Shown piece after piece: positions 41,060-50,614 of a stretch of DNA of 64,000 bases. The notes beneath the pieces were generated by a model. That model saw only the letters and a list, made by a program, of their open reading frames with translations. It was not told the origin of the DNA and ran no database searches. The stretch is from positions 101,581-165,580 of the forward strand of contig CABHNZ010000014.1 of assembly GCA_902167985.1 (NCBI GenBank), written 5' to 3'. The stretch is from Shinella sp. UYSO24 (lineage in GTDB: Bacteria > Pseudomonadota > Alphaproteobacteria > Rhizobiales > Rhizobiaceae). The translations under genes were made by a program, and so were the position numbers. Position 1 is the stretch's first letter. Each line of letters opens with the position of its first letter.

Positions 41060-41967
41060 GTGTTGAAGTGGATCGGCAAATTGAATTTCTGGCATTCCAT
41101 GGTCTGGAAAACTGATGGAATACAGGTCGTGGAGCCGGTGAAATGGCGGTGCCTGGATGGTCTCGTCAGCGTGTTCTGGGAGGCCGAGAGCCAGGCGGGC
41201 GCCAGCGGGTATTATCTGGCCGAAGATCCCCGGATCATGATCTTTTCAAGCGACGTGTCCGCTCGTGTGAAGATTTCCAACGAGAGTGGCGACTTCTCCG
41301 GCAATTGCGGCCGATGACGCGTGCGATCTATATTCCCGCAGGCGTTCCCATGTGGACGACGAGCAGCGGTTTTCATCGTTTCGCCCATCTCAACCTGCAT
41401 CTCCATAAAGACCGGATGATGCGGTTCCTTACGCCATCGCTCGGAAGGTCGGCGGCCATGTCGGCCTTGCGGCGGCCGGTGGAGATACAGGATCTGGGGC
41501 CGATCGAAACGCTGGCCGGACTGCTGGTCGATGAAATCGCCAACCCTTCGCGTCATGCCGTCTATGCCGAAAGTCTGGCGGGCAGCATCGTGACGGCCCT
41601 TCTCGACATTCCGCACGAGAGGGATGGTGCCTCCAGCGGGCGCTTGACTCAGGCGCAATTGAACAAGCTGGAAGCGCGCGTCGATGCCTGCCGGGATGCC
41701 CGGCTGACGATTGCCGAAATGGCCGAGACGGTCGGCCTGTCCGAAAGCTGGTTTGCCAATGTCTTCAAGCAAACGACCGGCAAGACGCCGCTGCAATGGC
41801 AGCTGGCAAAACGCATCGAGCTTGTCAAAGGCCTGCTGATGCAACGGGATCTGGCGCTTGCGGAAATCGCAGCCCATCTCGGCTTCGCCGATCAGGCGCA
41901 CCTGACCAAGGCCTTCAAGCAGGTGGTAGGCGATACGCCGGCCGCGTGGCGGCGAACGCAGGAATAA
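41060..41967 (+). CDS. AraC family transcriptional regulator
   Basis: A regulator of about 302 residues with two C-terminal AraC helix-turn-helix units: LTIAEMAETVGLSESWFANV followed by KQTTGKTPLQWQLAKRIELV, and ALAEIAAHLGFADQAHLTKA followed by KQVVGDTPAAWRR. The N-terminal part shows no clear cupin signature in what is readable. One base is missing near 41312. It is convergent with the TonB-dependent receptor at 42098 and may control iron or siderophore uptake, since AraC regulators often accompany such receptors. That link is inference. The start at 41060 is uncertain; TTG and ATG codons compete. Confidence 0.78.
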
Positions 41968-42053
41968 TCCTCGACTTCACAACCGGACGTTTGGCCGAGC
42001 CAGGGCATGTCTGACGAAACGGACGGCGTGGCTGCTTCTTTCCGTCATGGTCG

Positions 42054-42087
42054 AAAGTTCCGCCCGGCCGGGGCAGGGCGGAACTTT
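42054..42087. terminator. Bidirectional terminator-like inverted repeat
   Basis: AAAGTTCCGCCC (42054-42065) and GGGCGGAACTTT (42076-42087) form a perfect 12-bp stem with a 10-base loop. The arms supply A and T runs on both sides, so it can terminate the receptor gene (minus) and the AraC gene (plus), which converge here. Confidence 0.8.
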
Positions 42088-42097
42088 GAAGTAGCGA

Positions 42098-44236
42098 TTA
42101 CCAGGTCTGGCGAAGCGTCGCGTAGATGGTGCGGCCGGCATTGTAATAGACGCCGCCGCTATCCTGGTTGGTGACGTGCTTCTCGTCGAACACGTTATTG
42201 ACGTTCAGCTGGAAGGTCGTGTTCTTCAGCACCTTGTAGGTGAAGGAGGCATCGAAGACGACAGCCGCGTCCGACTTGTTGGTATTGGCCAGATCGTAAT
42301 AGTAGGAGCCGATATAGCGGGCGCCGAGGCCGAGCGTCATGTCGCCACGCTTGCCTTCGCCTTCCCATGTGTATGTGCCCCAGATCGATGCCATGTTCTT
42401 GGGAACGCGCATCAGGCGGTTGCCATCATCCGAGCCGCCGGGCTCGTCGATCTTGGAGTCGATATAGGTATAGGCGGCGATCAGGTTGATATCCTTCGTC
42501 ACCTCGGCCTTGGCTTCAAGCTCGATGCCGCGATGGCGAACCTTGTCGACCGTCGAGGGAATATAGGTCACGCTGTCATAGACGGTGATATTGCCCTTGG
42601 TCAGATCGTAGATCGAGGCGGTGAACAGCGCCGGGAAGGCATCCGGCCGGTATTTCACGCCGACTTCATACTGCTTGCCGGTGGTCGGATCGGTGCCGAC
42701 GCCGGGAGGTGCCGCAGATTCGGCATAGCTGGCATAGGCGGCAATCTCATCGGTAAACTTGTAGCTTGCGCCGATGCGCTTGGTGAACTTGCTGCTGCTG
42801 TCGGACTGGGTGCCGGCGCCGAAGAGATCGGTTTCGGTGAGGTCGAACCAGTCGTTGCGCAGGCCGAGGCTGACGGTCAGCTTGTCGTTGAAGGTCAGAT
42901 CCTGCTGCAGGTAGATCGCCTTGGTCTGCTGCGTCGTGCGCGTGCCGTAGTTCGGATCCGCCGAAGCTGGACCGCCTGAATAGACCGGGCTAAGCCAGTT
43001 GATGGACGGCGCGGACGGATCGTAGAAGCCGTAGTTCTGCGATTCGAAATGGTTGTAGTCGACGCCCGCCAGCGTCTTGCTGTCGACATTGTCGAAGCTC
43101 GTTTCGTAAATCAGGTTCGCGTCGATGACGAACTGTTCGGTGTCCGTATCGCTGCCGAAGTAGTAGCGGTCGGCGATGTTCGAACCGTCGGTGCGGGTGT
43201 TGGACAGATAGGCGCTGCCGAAGGAATTGCTGCCCTTGGCGTAACGGGCATTCGACTTGAAGCTCAGGCCGCCATCGAAATCATGGTCGAAGAGCAGGCT
43301 GTAGGTGTTGCGGTTGGTGTTGAGGAAGTAATAGTCCGGCTCGCCGAAGAAATCGCTCCGGTCGAAATCGGTGCCGATCGGCTGGCCGCCGCTGCCGGGC
43401 ACGCCTTCGCGGCTCAGATGGTCGAAGACGAAGGACAGGCTCGTCGCATCCGTCGGGCGCCAGGTCAGGCCGCCCATGAAGAACTTCTCGTTGTCCTTCG
43501 AATAATCATATTCGGCGTCGGAATTCTGCAATTTGGTGGTCAGGCGGTAGGACAGCGTGTCGTCCGAGGTGAGGTTGTCACCGAAATCGAGACCGGCTTC
43601 CTTGTGATTGTAGGATCCGCCCGTGACATAGGCTTCGCCGAAACGTTCGCTCTTCGGCAGTTTCGTCACGTAATTGACCGAGCCACCGGGCTCTGCTGCG
43701 CCGAAACCGGCCGAGCTTGCGCCCTTCAATACCTCGATGCGGTCGAAGGCATAGGGCTCTTCCTTGTAACCACCGAAGGTACGGCCGATCTGCAGGCCGT
43801 CACGATAGGTATAGGGTTCGAAGCCGCGGATGTTGATATAGTCGTAGCGGTCGTCGCCGCCGTAATAGCCGGTGTTGACGCCAGCCGAATAGCGTACGGC
43901 CTCCACGACGCTGGCCGCGCGGCGTTCTTCGATTTCCTTGGACGTGATGACGGACACGGAGGCCGGGGCCGTGAGGATCTCCGTCGGCATCTTGCCGACG
44001 CCGGACGTGTCCGTCGCGACGATCGACTTGGAATCGTTGCTGGTGTCGATGACCGAACGGGAGCCCTTGAGAACGATCGGCGCAAGGCTGGTGCTGCTGT
44101 CGGCGGTTGCCGTTGCGGCGTCCTGTGCAGCGGCCATCATCGGCGCCAATGCGACAAGAGCCGTACACCCGAGCAGAACCGTCCGCCTCAAGCGGTTGGT
44201 GGCAGGTCCGAGATTGCGCGTACGTACTGTGTTCAT
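42098..44236 (-). CDS. TonB-dependent siderophore receptor
   Basis: An intact outer-membrane receptor of 712 residues. A signal peptide (RTVLLGCTALVALAPMMAAA) precedes the TonB-box region and a plug domain with LTAPASVSVITSKEIEERRA, DYINIRGFEPYTYRDGLQIG and FDRIEVLKGASSAGFGAAEP, then a 22-strand-type barrel ending in the aromatic NAGRTIYATLRQTW. The pattern matches the ferrichrome/hydroxamate siderophore receptor group. The ATG at 44236 is preferred over 44242 because GGAAG lies 6 bases upstream of it. No siderophore synthesis or ABC uptake genes lie beside it. Confidence 0.92.
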   Translation of the reverse strand: MNTVRTRNLGPATNRLRRTVLLGCTALVALAPMMAAAQDAATATADSSTSLAPIVLKGSRSVIDTSNDSKSIVATDTSGVGKMPTEILTAPASVSVITSKEIEERRAASVVEAVRYSAGVNTGYYGGDDRYDYINIRGFEPYTYRDGLQIGRTFGGYKEEPYAFDRIEVLKGASSAGFGAAEPGGSVNYVTKLPKSERFGEAYVTGGSYNHKEAGLDFGDNLTSDDTLSYRLTTKLQNSDAEYDYSKDNEKFFMGGLTWRPTDATSLSFVFDHLSREGVPGSGGQPIGTDFDRSDFFGEPDYYFLNTNRNTYSLLFDHDFDGGLSFKSNARYAKGSNSFGSAYLSNTRTDGSNIADRYYFGSDTDTEQFVIDANLIYETSFDNVDSKTLAGVDYNHFESQNYGFYDPSAPSINWLSPVYSGGPASADPNYGTRTTQQTKAIYLQQDLTFNDKLTVSLGLRNDWFDLTETDLFGAGTQSDSSSKFTKRIGASYKFTDEIAAYASYAESAAPPGVGTDPTTGKQYEVGVKYRPDAFPALFTASIYDLTKGNITVYDSVTYIPSTVDKVRHRGIELEAKAEVTKDINLIAAYTYIDSKIDEPGGSDDGNRLMRVPKNMASIWGTYTWEGEGKRGDMTLGLGARYIGSYYYDLANTNKSDAAVVFDASFTYKVLKNTTFQLNVNNVFDEKHVTNQDSGGVYYNAGRTIYATLRQTW

Positions 44237-44702
44237 GTCCATCTTCCACTGTTTGTGCGACAGCCGCCGGCTCCGGGAGGAGAGCCTTGCCACTGAATAT
44301 CTGCGGGGAAAGGAACGGCGCGCGTCAAATCTGGCCAGAGGAGCGAGCGCGTTGTCTCGTTCCCGTCGGCCGCAGCGCCCCCGAAGCGTGTATCCCCGCC
44401 AGAGCATTAACTTGAGTGATGAAATCCAGTATTGTAGCTTTTCCGAGTTTTGTACGATTCAACGGAAATTTAACGAATGTTGCGGCCGCACTCGGTGTCG
44501 ACATGAGGAAATAGCCGCGTCAGGGCGCAAGCCATATCCGGCATGGACCATGAGCGGGCGCGAGGGTGATGATTTCAGGGCGGGATTTCGGAGGAGGGAT
44601 CGGCGCAGGGATCCGCGGGTGGGCCCGGTATTCGTGCACGGTATTCTGGCACTGTGGTCGGGCACGCTGGTTGCTTTGCGCTTCAGCGGTTGTCGTTCGC
44701 CC
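44237..44702. other. Spacer upstream of the receptor gene
   Basis: No gene with family features was seen in these 466 bases. It must hold the receptor promoter (minus strand); the stretch 44410-44480 is AT-rich, but no promoter or iron-box match is good enough to name. The gntR gene ends at 44703. Confidence 0.5.
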
Positions 44703-45473
44703 TCAGGTGGCGATTGCCAGACGTCTTCTGAGCCGTGTTGCCCGGCCACGGCCGCGACCCAGTTCGCTGCTGCTCTGGAAAACCTCGAGATAGTTGTTGC
44801 GTGTGTGGGCGATGTGCGTGGCAAGCAGGGTTGCCAGTTCCGCCCTGTGCTCCCGGCCAAGGAGTGTGACCATCCGGTGATGATCGGCCATCGAGCGCTC
44901 CGGTTCGCCGGGTGCGTGAATGGCAAGATGCGTGCGCAGCGACGCAACGCGGCCGAGAATGAGCTTATAGGCATTCTGCAGGTAGCGATTGCCGCAATGG
45001 CGGAAGAAGGCCAGATGAAACTCGGTATCCGCCCGGCCATAGGCCTGCATGTCGCCGGTCTCGACGGCATTTTCCATGGCGCCGACATGCTGCTGAAGGT
45101 CGGCCACGGCCTTGGAGATGGAATTTCGCGGGGTCAGCGTTACGGCCTGCTGCTCCAGCCCGATCCGGTAGTCGCAGAGTTCGGTAATGTCCTCGACGGT
45201 CGGGGTGAAGACATAGGTGCCGGATTTCGGCACGATCGTCACCAGCCCCTCGATCTGGAGAATGTTGAGCGCCTCGCGCACCGGCGTGCGGCTCACCTCG
45301 AAGGCAGACGCCAGCGTATCTTCCGACAGGCTTTCGCCGAATTCCAGCTCCGCATCGACGATCGCCATGCGGATCTTGTCCGCGATGATGACGGCGAGAC
45401 CCTTGGGCGGTTTTACAGAGGCGGCAGGCATGTCTGATGATCCGATCGACGTCAGCTGTTTCCGGCGGCGCAT
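44703..45473 (-). CDS. GntR family transcriptional regulator (FCD type)
   Basis: An intact GntR/FCD regulator. Winged helix: FGESLSEDTLASAFEVSRTP, VREALNILQIEGLVTIVPKS. FCD ligands lie in DTEFHLAFFRH and ADHHRMVTLL and in THIAHTRNNYLEVF. It follows the MFS gene on the same strand by 24 bases and probably autoregulates and controls the divergent MFS/SDR genes through the palindrome at 46892-46913. The start may be the ATG at 45431 (MPAASVKPPKG) instead of 45473; neither has a strong ribosome binding site. The Arg/Leu-rich C-terminal 15 residues are unusual. Confidence 0.85.
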   Translation of the reverse strand: MRRRKQLTSIGSSDMPAASVKPPKGLAVIIADKIRMAIVDAELEFGESLSEDTLASAFEVSRTPVREALNILQIEGLVTIVPKSGTYVFTPTVEDITELCDYRIGLEQQAVTLTPRNSISKAVADLQQHVGAMENAVETGDMQAYGRADTEFHLAFFRHCGNRYLQNAYKLILGRVASLRTHLAIHAPGEPERSMADHHRMVTLLGREHRAELATLLATHIAHTRNNYLEVFQSSSELGRGRGRATRLRRRLAIAT

Positions 45474-45497
45474 CGGATGCGCCGCCGGAAGTTTGGG

Positions 45498-46805
45498 CTA
45501 GTCGCGGTTGGCTTTCAAGCTCATGCAGATAAAGAACCCGATGATGGGAAAGATCGCGAGCGTGATGAGAGACAGCGAAAAGCTGTCCGTCGACGTCTTC
45601 ACCCAGCCGACGAGATAGGGGCCGGTAAAGCCGCCGATCTGGGCAAAGCCGTTGATCGCGGCCAGTCCACCGGCTGCCGCAGCACCCGAGAGGAACTGCG
45701 TCGGCAGCGTCCAGAACACGCCGAGATAGGACCACAGGAAGAAGGCGCAGATGCAAAGAAGCGCAAGCGCCAGATAGGGGTTGGTCACGAGCGCGCTGGC
45801 GATCAGGAAAATGCCGCCGACAAGGCCGGACATTGCCGTGTGGATCTTGCGCTCGCCGGTGCGATCGGAGCTCTTGGCGATGACGACAAGGCCGATGGCG
45901 GCGAAGATGAAGGGAATGGCCGAGACGACGCCGGCCTGTGCGGTGGTCAGACCGAAGGTCTTGACGATCTGCGGCAGCCACATGATGACGCCGTAGATCG
46001 CGACGCCGTTGAACATGTAGACGAGCGTCAGCAGCCAGACACGGTAGTCGGAAAAGATCTCGCGCAGGCTGTGACGGGTGTCGGCCTTGGCATTGCGGCG
46101 GTCGGCCTCAAGCTGCTCCATCAGCCAGGCGCGCTCGTCGGGCGCCAGCCACTTGGTATCCTTGGCAGGAGAATCGACGAGATAGAAGAAGGTGAAGATG
46201 CCGAGCACGACGGACGGCAGGCCTTCGATGAGGAACATAGCCTGCCAGCCATGCATGCCGAAAAGGCCTTCGCCGGCATCGATCAGCCAGCCGGAAATCG
46301 GCGCGCCGATGACGATCGACAGCACGGTTGCCGCCATAAAGGAGGCCGTTGCGCGGCCGCGTTCCTTGGCCGGGAACCAGTAGGTCAGGTAGAGAAGCAC
46401 GCCCGGCGCAAAACCGGCTTCGGCAACGCCGAGCAGGAAGCGCAGGATATAGAAGGATGTCGGGCCCTGAACCCATGCCATGGCGCAGGAGACGATGCCC
46501 CATGTCACCATGATGCGGGCAATCCAGATGCGGGGGCCGACCTTGTGCAGGATCATGTTGCTCGGGATCTCGAAGGCGAGATAACCGATGAAGAAAATGC
46601 CCGCACCCAGCCCGAACATATAAGGCGTGAGCCCGATATCCTCGTTCATGTGAAGGGCCGCGAAACCGATGTTCACGCGGTCGAGATAGTTCACGATGAA
46701 GCAGATGAAGCAAAAAAGCACGATGCGGATGTTGAGCTTGCGGATCGTCCGGTCACGCAAGGTCGAATCGGTATAGGCGCCAGCGGCGCGTATAGCCTCT
46801 GCCAT
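45498..46805 (-). CDS. MFS transporter, anion:cation symporter family
   Basis: An intact 435-residue major facilitator with about 12 hydrophobic segments. It has the family's NIRIVLFCFICFIVNYLDRV and NIGFAALHMNEDIGLTPYMF near the start, FEIPSNMILHKVGPRIWIAR and the domain linker. The ATG at 46805 is chosen for the strong AGGAGG 7 bases upstream; the frame extends further but lacks support. ACS-family members import organic acids such as tartrate, galactonate, 4-hydroxyphenylacetate or phthalate. With a dehydroshikimate-dehydratase-like enzyme divergent from it, a quinate/shikimate-type acid is a fair guess. Confidence 0.92.
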   Translation of the reverse strand: MAEAIRAAGAYTDSTLRDRTIRKLNIRIVLFCFICFIVNYLDRVNIGFAALHMNEDIGLTPYMFGLGAGIFFIGYLAFEIPSNMILHKVGPRIWIARIMVTWGIVSCAMAWVQGPTSFYILRFLLGVAEAGFAPGVLLYLTYWFPAKERGRATASFMAATVLSIVIGAPISGWLIDAGEGLFGMHGWQAMFLIEGLPSVVLGIFTFFYLVDSPAKDTKWLAPDERAWLMEQLEADRRNAKADTRHSLREIFSDYRVWLLTLVYMFNGVAIYGVIMWLPQIVKTFGLTTAQAGVVSAIPFIFAAIGLVVIAKSSDRTGERKIHTAMSGLVGGIFLIASALVTNPYLALALLCICAFFLWSYLGVFWTLPTQFLSGAAAAGGLAAINGFAQIGGFTGPYLVGWVKTSTDSFSLSLITLAIFPIIGFFICMSLKANRD

Positions 46806-46883
46806 GGTTATCCTCCTGTCGGGCTCGCCCTCCGCGAGCCCCTCCCGCCGTCCCGTATAAATGACGAAAGGCAAATGAACAAG

Positions 46884-46913
46884 TAGGGTACGTAAACTAG
46901 AACCCTAGTTGAC
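46884..46913. promoter_or_regulatory. Candidate GntR operator between MFS and SDR genes
   Basis: GTAAACTAG (46892-46900) and CTAGTTGAC (46905-46913) form a near-perfect 22-base palindrome with a 4-base centre. A second inverted pair, TAGGGT (46884-46889) and ACCCTA (46902-46907), overlaps it. TTGTTC, 17 bases, TATACG on the minus strand just downstream is a possible MFS promoter. TTGACA at 46909 has no clear -10. Confidence 0.6.
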
Positions 46914-46981
46914 AAGAGGCCGAGAAACGGTCTTTCTTCGCCGCGACAGATATTGCGCCGCCAAGCGGCAGGGAGAGAAGC

Positions 46982-47749
46982 ATGCATCAGTCGCAACCCT
47001 CTGGACAGGCTTACGAAAGTTTTCGCGACAAGGTCGTCCTCGTCACCGGCGGGGCCTCCGGCATCGGCCGTGCCGTGGTCGATAAGGCGATCGGATATGG
47101 CGCCAAAGCCGCCGTCTGGGACGTCAATGCCGAGCGTCTGGCGGAATGCCGCGCGCTTTATGGCGAGAAGGTTCATACCGAAGTCGTCAATGTCGCAGAC
47201 AGGGAGGCCGTGGATGCGGCCATGGCCGGCACGATCAAGGCTTTCGGCGGCGTCGATCACCTTCTCAACAATGCCGGCATTATCGGCCAGCGGATGACTG
47301 TCGAGGACATGAACGAGCTGGAACTCGACCGTGTTCTCTCGGTCAACCTGAAGAGCGCCTTCTACGTATCGAGCGCCTTCATCCGCGCGCCGGCAACGGG
47401 AGAGAACCGCTCGGTCGTCAACCTGTCGTCGATTGCGGCGCGCACCGGCGGCATGGTCGGCAATATCGCCTATGCCACGACGAAGGGCGCGATTGCCTCC
47501 TTCACCGTCGCACTCGCCAAGGAGCTTGCGCCCAAGGCCCGCGTCAATGCACTGGCGCCCGGCGTCATCAACACGGAAATCCAGAAGGATGTCTTCGCCG
47601 ATCCGGCCAATATCGAGGCAATGGCCAATCTCATCCCCTTGAAGCGGCTTGGCACGGCCGATGAAGTGGCGGATGCCGCCATCTGGCTCCTGTCCGATCA
47701 GGCATCCTACATTACCGGCGTCGTCGTCGACGTATCGGGCGGCCGCTGA
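46982..47749 (+). CDS. SDR family NAD(P)-dependent oxidoreductase
   Basis: An intact 255-residue classical short-chain dehydrogenase. The cofactor loop is VTGGASGIGRAV, followed by LLNNAGIIG, the catalytic Ser in NLSSIAARTGG and Tyr/Lys in YATTKG. It is the first gene of a three-gene operon with an isocitrate-lyase-family enzyme and a dehydroshikimate-dehydratase-like protein. It could oxidise a hydroxy acid of the pathway, for example a quinate- or shikimate-like alcohol. The substrate is not evident from the sequence. Confidence 0.92.
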   Translation: MHQSQPSGQAYESFRDKVVLVTGGASGIGRAVVDKAIGYGAKAAVWDVNAERLAECRALYGEKVHTEVVNVADREAVDAAMAGTIKAFGGVDHLLNNAGIIGQRMTVEDMNELELDRVLSVNLKSAFYVSSAFIRAPATGENRSVVNLSSIAARTGGMVGNIAYATTKGAIASFTVALAKELAPKARVNALAPGVINTEIQKDVFADPANIEAMANLIPLKRLGTADEVADAAIWLLSDQASYITGVVVDVSGGR

Positions 47750-47785
47750 GTGTAGAGGACAAAGAAGAGATCGGGAGGAGAAACC

Positions 47786-48664
47786 ATGACCACCGCAGCA
47801 GAAAAACTGAGAGCCTCGCTTGCCTCAGGCAAGCTTATTCAGGCACCCGGCGCGCCGGACGCGCTGACGGCACGCCTCGTCGAAATGGCGGGCTTTCCGG
47901 CAATCTACATGACCGGCTTCGGCGCCACGGCCTCGCGGCTCGGCCTGCCGGATATCGGCCTTCTGACCCAGACGGAAATGACCACCCATGCGCGTGACAT
48001 GGTGCGGGCCGTCGATATTCCGGTCATCGCCGATGCCGATACCGGCTATGGCGGCCCGGCCAATATCCGCCGCACGATCGAGGAATATGTGCAGGCGGGC
48101 GTGGCCGCGATCCATCTCGAAGATCAGCAGCTGCCGAAACGCTGCGGCCAGCGCAGCGGCGTCAAGGTCATTCCCGCAGACGAGAATGTCCGCCGCCTGA
48201 AGGCGGCCGTTGCCGCGCGTGGAAATGATCCGCTGGTCCTGATCGCTCGCACCGATGCCATCCAGAGTGAGGGTGTCGAGGAAGCGATCCGCCGCGCCAA
48301 TCTCTACCGGGAAGCGGGCGTCGATCTGGTCTTCGTCGATGGCATCAAGAAGATCGCCGATGTGGAAGCCGTCTCTAAGGGCGTGCCGGGGCCGAAAGTG
48401 GTCAGCATCGTCGATGGCAACGAGACCGTGGCGCTGACGGCCAGTGATCTGCAGGAACTCGGCTTCAATGTGTCCTTCTACGCGCTCTCGGCGCTCTTCT
48501 CTGCCACCAAGGCGGTGCGCGACACGCTGGCCGTCATCAAGTCCGAAGGCACGCCGAAAAGCCGGGCCGGTGCGATGGTGACATATGGCGAGTTCAGCGA
48601 GATCACCAAACTCGCCGAATATGACGATCTGGACGATCGCTATGGCTGGCCGGAGCATAGCTGA
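47786..48664 (+). CDS. Isocitrate lyase/PEP mutase family protein
   Basis: An intact 292-residue enzyme of the PEP mutase/isocitrate lyase superfamily. It shows GAPDALTARLVEMAGFPAIY, the metal-site DADTGYGG, IHLEDQQLPKRCGQRSG with the KRCG catalytic loop, and LIARTDAIQ. The family includes methylisocitrate lyase, 2,3-dimethylmalate lyase and oxaloacetate decarboxylase; the KRCG loop favours a C-C lyase over a mutase. It lies between the SDR and the QuiC-like genes and may split a branched dicarboxylate or decarboxylate an end product. Not prpB of a methylcitrate cycle by context. Confidence 0.88.
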   Translation: MTTAAEKLRASLASGKLIQAPGAPDALTARLVEMAGFPAIYMTGFGATASRLGLPDIGLLTQTEMTTHARDMVRAVDIPVIADADTGYGGPANIRRTIEEYVQAGVAAIHLEDQQLPKRCGQRSGVKVIPADENVRRLKAAVAARGNDPLVLIARTDAIQSEGVEEAIRRANLYREAGVDLVFVDGIKKIADVEAVSKGVPGPKVVSIVDGNETVALTASDLQELGFNVSFYALSALFSATKAVRDTLAVIKSEGTPKSRAGAMVTYGEFSEITKLAEYDDLDDRYGWPEHS

Positions 48665-48705
48665 GCATACGGATTGACCTTGGGCCGGTTTTGGGAGGCA
48701 GGCTT

Positions 48706-50598
48706 ATGAAAACCTCGATTGCGACAGTCTCGATCAGCGGCGAATTGCCGGAAAAGCTGGAGGCGATCGCGCGGGCAGGCTTTGATGGCGTCGAAATCTT
48801 CGAGAATGATTTCCTCGCCTTCGATGGCAGCCCGCGGGATGTCGGCAAGATGGCGCGCGATCTGGGTCTGGAGATTACGCTCTTCCAGCCGTTCCGCGAT
48901 TTCGAAGGCATGCCGGAACCCTATCGAAGCCGGACATTCGATCGCGCCGAGCGCAAGTTCGACATCATGCAGGAACTCGGCACGGATCTCGTGCTGGTCT
49001 GCTCCAACGTCTCGCCGGTCGCACTCGGCGGCATCGATCGGGCGGCGGCGGATTTTCGCGAACTTGGCGAGCGGGCGGCAAAGCGCGGCCTGAAGGTCGG
49101 CTATGAGGCGCTTGCCTGGGGCCGGCATATTTCCGATCACCGCGATGCCTGGGAGATCGTGCGGCGGGCCGATCATGACAATGTTGGGCTGATCCTCGAC
49201 AGTTTTCACAGCCTGTCGCGCAAGATCGATATCAATTCGATCCGCTCCATCCCGAAGGACAAGATCTTTATCGTTCAGCTGGCCGATGCGCCGCTGATCG
49301 ATATGGATCTCCTTTACTGGTCCCGGCATTTCCGCAACATGCCGGGCGAGGGCGATCTGCCCGTCACCGATTTCACCGCGGCCGTCGCTGCAACCGGCTA
49401 TGACGGCTATTACTCGCTCGAAATCTTCAACGACCAGTTCCGCGGTGGCTCGACCCGGGCAATCGCCGCAGATGGCCATCGCTCGCTCATCTATCTTGGC
49501 GATCAGGTGCAACGCAGCCTGACGGGAACCGATACGGCAATCGTTGACCAGATGCCGGAGCGCGCCAAAGTCGAGGGCATCGGCTTCGTCGAGTTCGCGA
49601 CGGATGAAAAGGAGGCGGCCGAACTGGTGGCGCTTCTTCACACGCTCGGTTTCCGCAAGACGGCAAAACACCGGACGAAGGAAGTGACGATCTACGAGCA
49701 GGGGACGATCCGCATCCTGATCAATGTCGATCCGGTCGGGTTTTCCAAGGCGGCCTATGCGGTGCACGGCACGTTCGCCTATGCGCTGGCGCTCGTGGTC
49801 GATGATGCGGCGGCTGCCCATGCCCGCGCTCTGGCACTTGATGCGGAAGCATTTCATCAGGAGGTCGCCGAGGGCGAGCTCGAACTGCCCGCCATTCGCG
49901 GTGTCGGTGGTGGGCTCATCTATTTCATCGACGACAAGAGCCCGCTTGGACGCTTCGCGGAGATCGATTTCGAACCGGCGACGGATGAGGCGGCCATCGT
50001 GCCGGCTGGCCTCAACCTCGTCGATCACGTCGCGCAGACCGTCGCCTATGACGAGATGCTCACCTGGCTGCTGTTCTACACATCGATCCTTGAGACGCAG
50101 AAGACGCCGATGGTCGATATCATCGATCCGAGTGGCGTCGTGCGCAGTCAGGTTGTCGAGAATGCCTCCGGTTCGCTGAGGATCACCATGAACGGCGCGG
50201 AGAACCGCCGGACATTGGCGGGGCACTTCATCGCCCAGAAATTCGGCTCAGGCATTCAGCACCTCGCCTTCACCACCGGCGATATTTTTGCCACCGCCGC
50301 GGCCCTTCAGAAGAATGGCTTCACGTCGCTGAAAATCTCGCCGAACTACTATGGCGATGTCGAAGCGCGCTTCGGCCTCGATCCGGAACTGACGGAGCGG
50401 TTGAAGGCGGACAATATCCTCTATGATCGTGACGAGCATGGCGAATATTTCCAGCTCTACAGCCGCACTCATGGCGAGGGCTTCTTCTTCGAGATCGTCG
50501 AGCGGCGCGGTTATCGCGGCTATGGCGCGCCGAACGCCATCTTCCGCATCGCCGCGCTGAAGAAGCAGATGCGACCGGAAGGGATGCCGGCGCGGTAA
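48706..50598 (+). CDS. Bifunctional TIM-barrel/HPPD-domain protein, 3-dehydroshikimate-dehydratase-like
   Basis: An intact 630-residue protein of two domains. Residues 1 to about 270 form a xylose-isomerase-like TIM barrel with metal residues in GYEALAWG, LILDSFHS and YYSLEIFND. Residues about 295-620 form a vicinal-oxygen-chelate half like 4-hydroxyphenylpyruvate dioxygenase, with GSGIQHLAFTTGD and FEIVERRGYRGYG. This architecture is that of the QuiC-type 3-dehydroshikimate dehydratases, which make protocatechuate in quinate/shikimate catabolism. The ATG at 48706 has GGGAGG upstream. No protocatechuate genes are in the window. An alternative is another sugar-acid isomerase role. Confidence 0.85.
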   Translation: MKTSIATVSISGELPEKLEAIARAGFDGVEIFENDFLAFDGSPRDVGKMARDLGLEITLFQPFRDFEGMPEPYRSRTFDRAERKFDIMQELGTDLVLVCSNVSPVALGGIDRAAADFRELGERAAKRGLKVGYEALAWGRHISDHRDAWEIVRRADHDNVGLILDSFHSLSRKIDINSIRSIPKDKIFIVQLADAPLIDMDLLYWSRHFRNMPGEGDLPVTDFTAAVAATGYDGYYSLEIFNDQFRGGSTRAIAADGHRSLIYLGDQVQRSLTGTDTAIVDQMPERAKVEGIGFVEFATDEKEAAELVALLHTLGFRKTAKHRTKEVTIYEQGTIRILINVDPVGFSKAAYAVHGTFAYALALVVDDAAAAHARALALDAEAFHQEVAEGELELPAIRGVGGGLIYFIDDKSPLGRFAEIDFEPATDEAAIVPAGLNLVDHVAQTVAYDEMLTWLLFYTSILETQKTPMVDIIDPSGVVRSQVVENASGSLRITMNGAENRRTLAGHFIAQKFGSGIQHLAFTTGDIFATAAALQKNGFTSLKISPNYYGDVEARFGLDPELTERLKADNILYDRDEHGEYFQLYSRTHGEGFFFEIVERRGYRGYGAPNAIFRIAALKKQMRPEGMPAR

Positions 50599-50614
50599 TA
50601 GCTGTCCCCGAACC

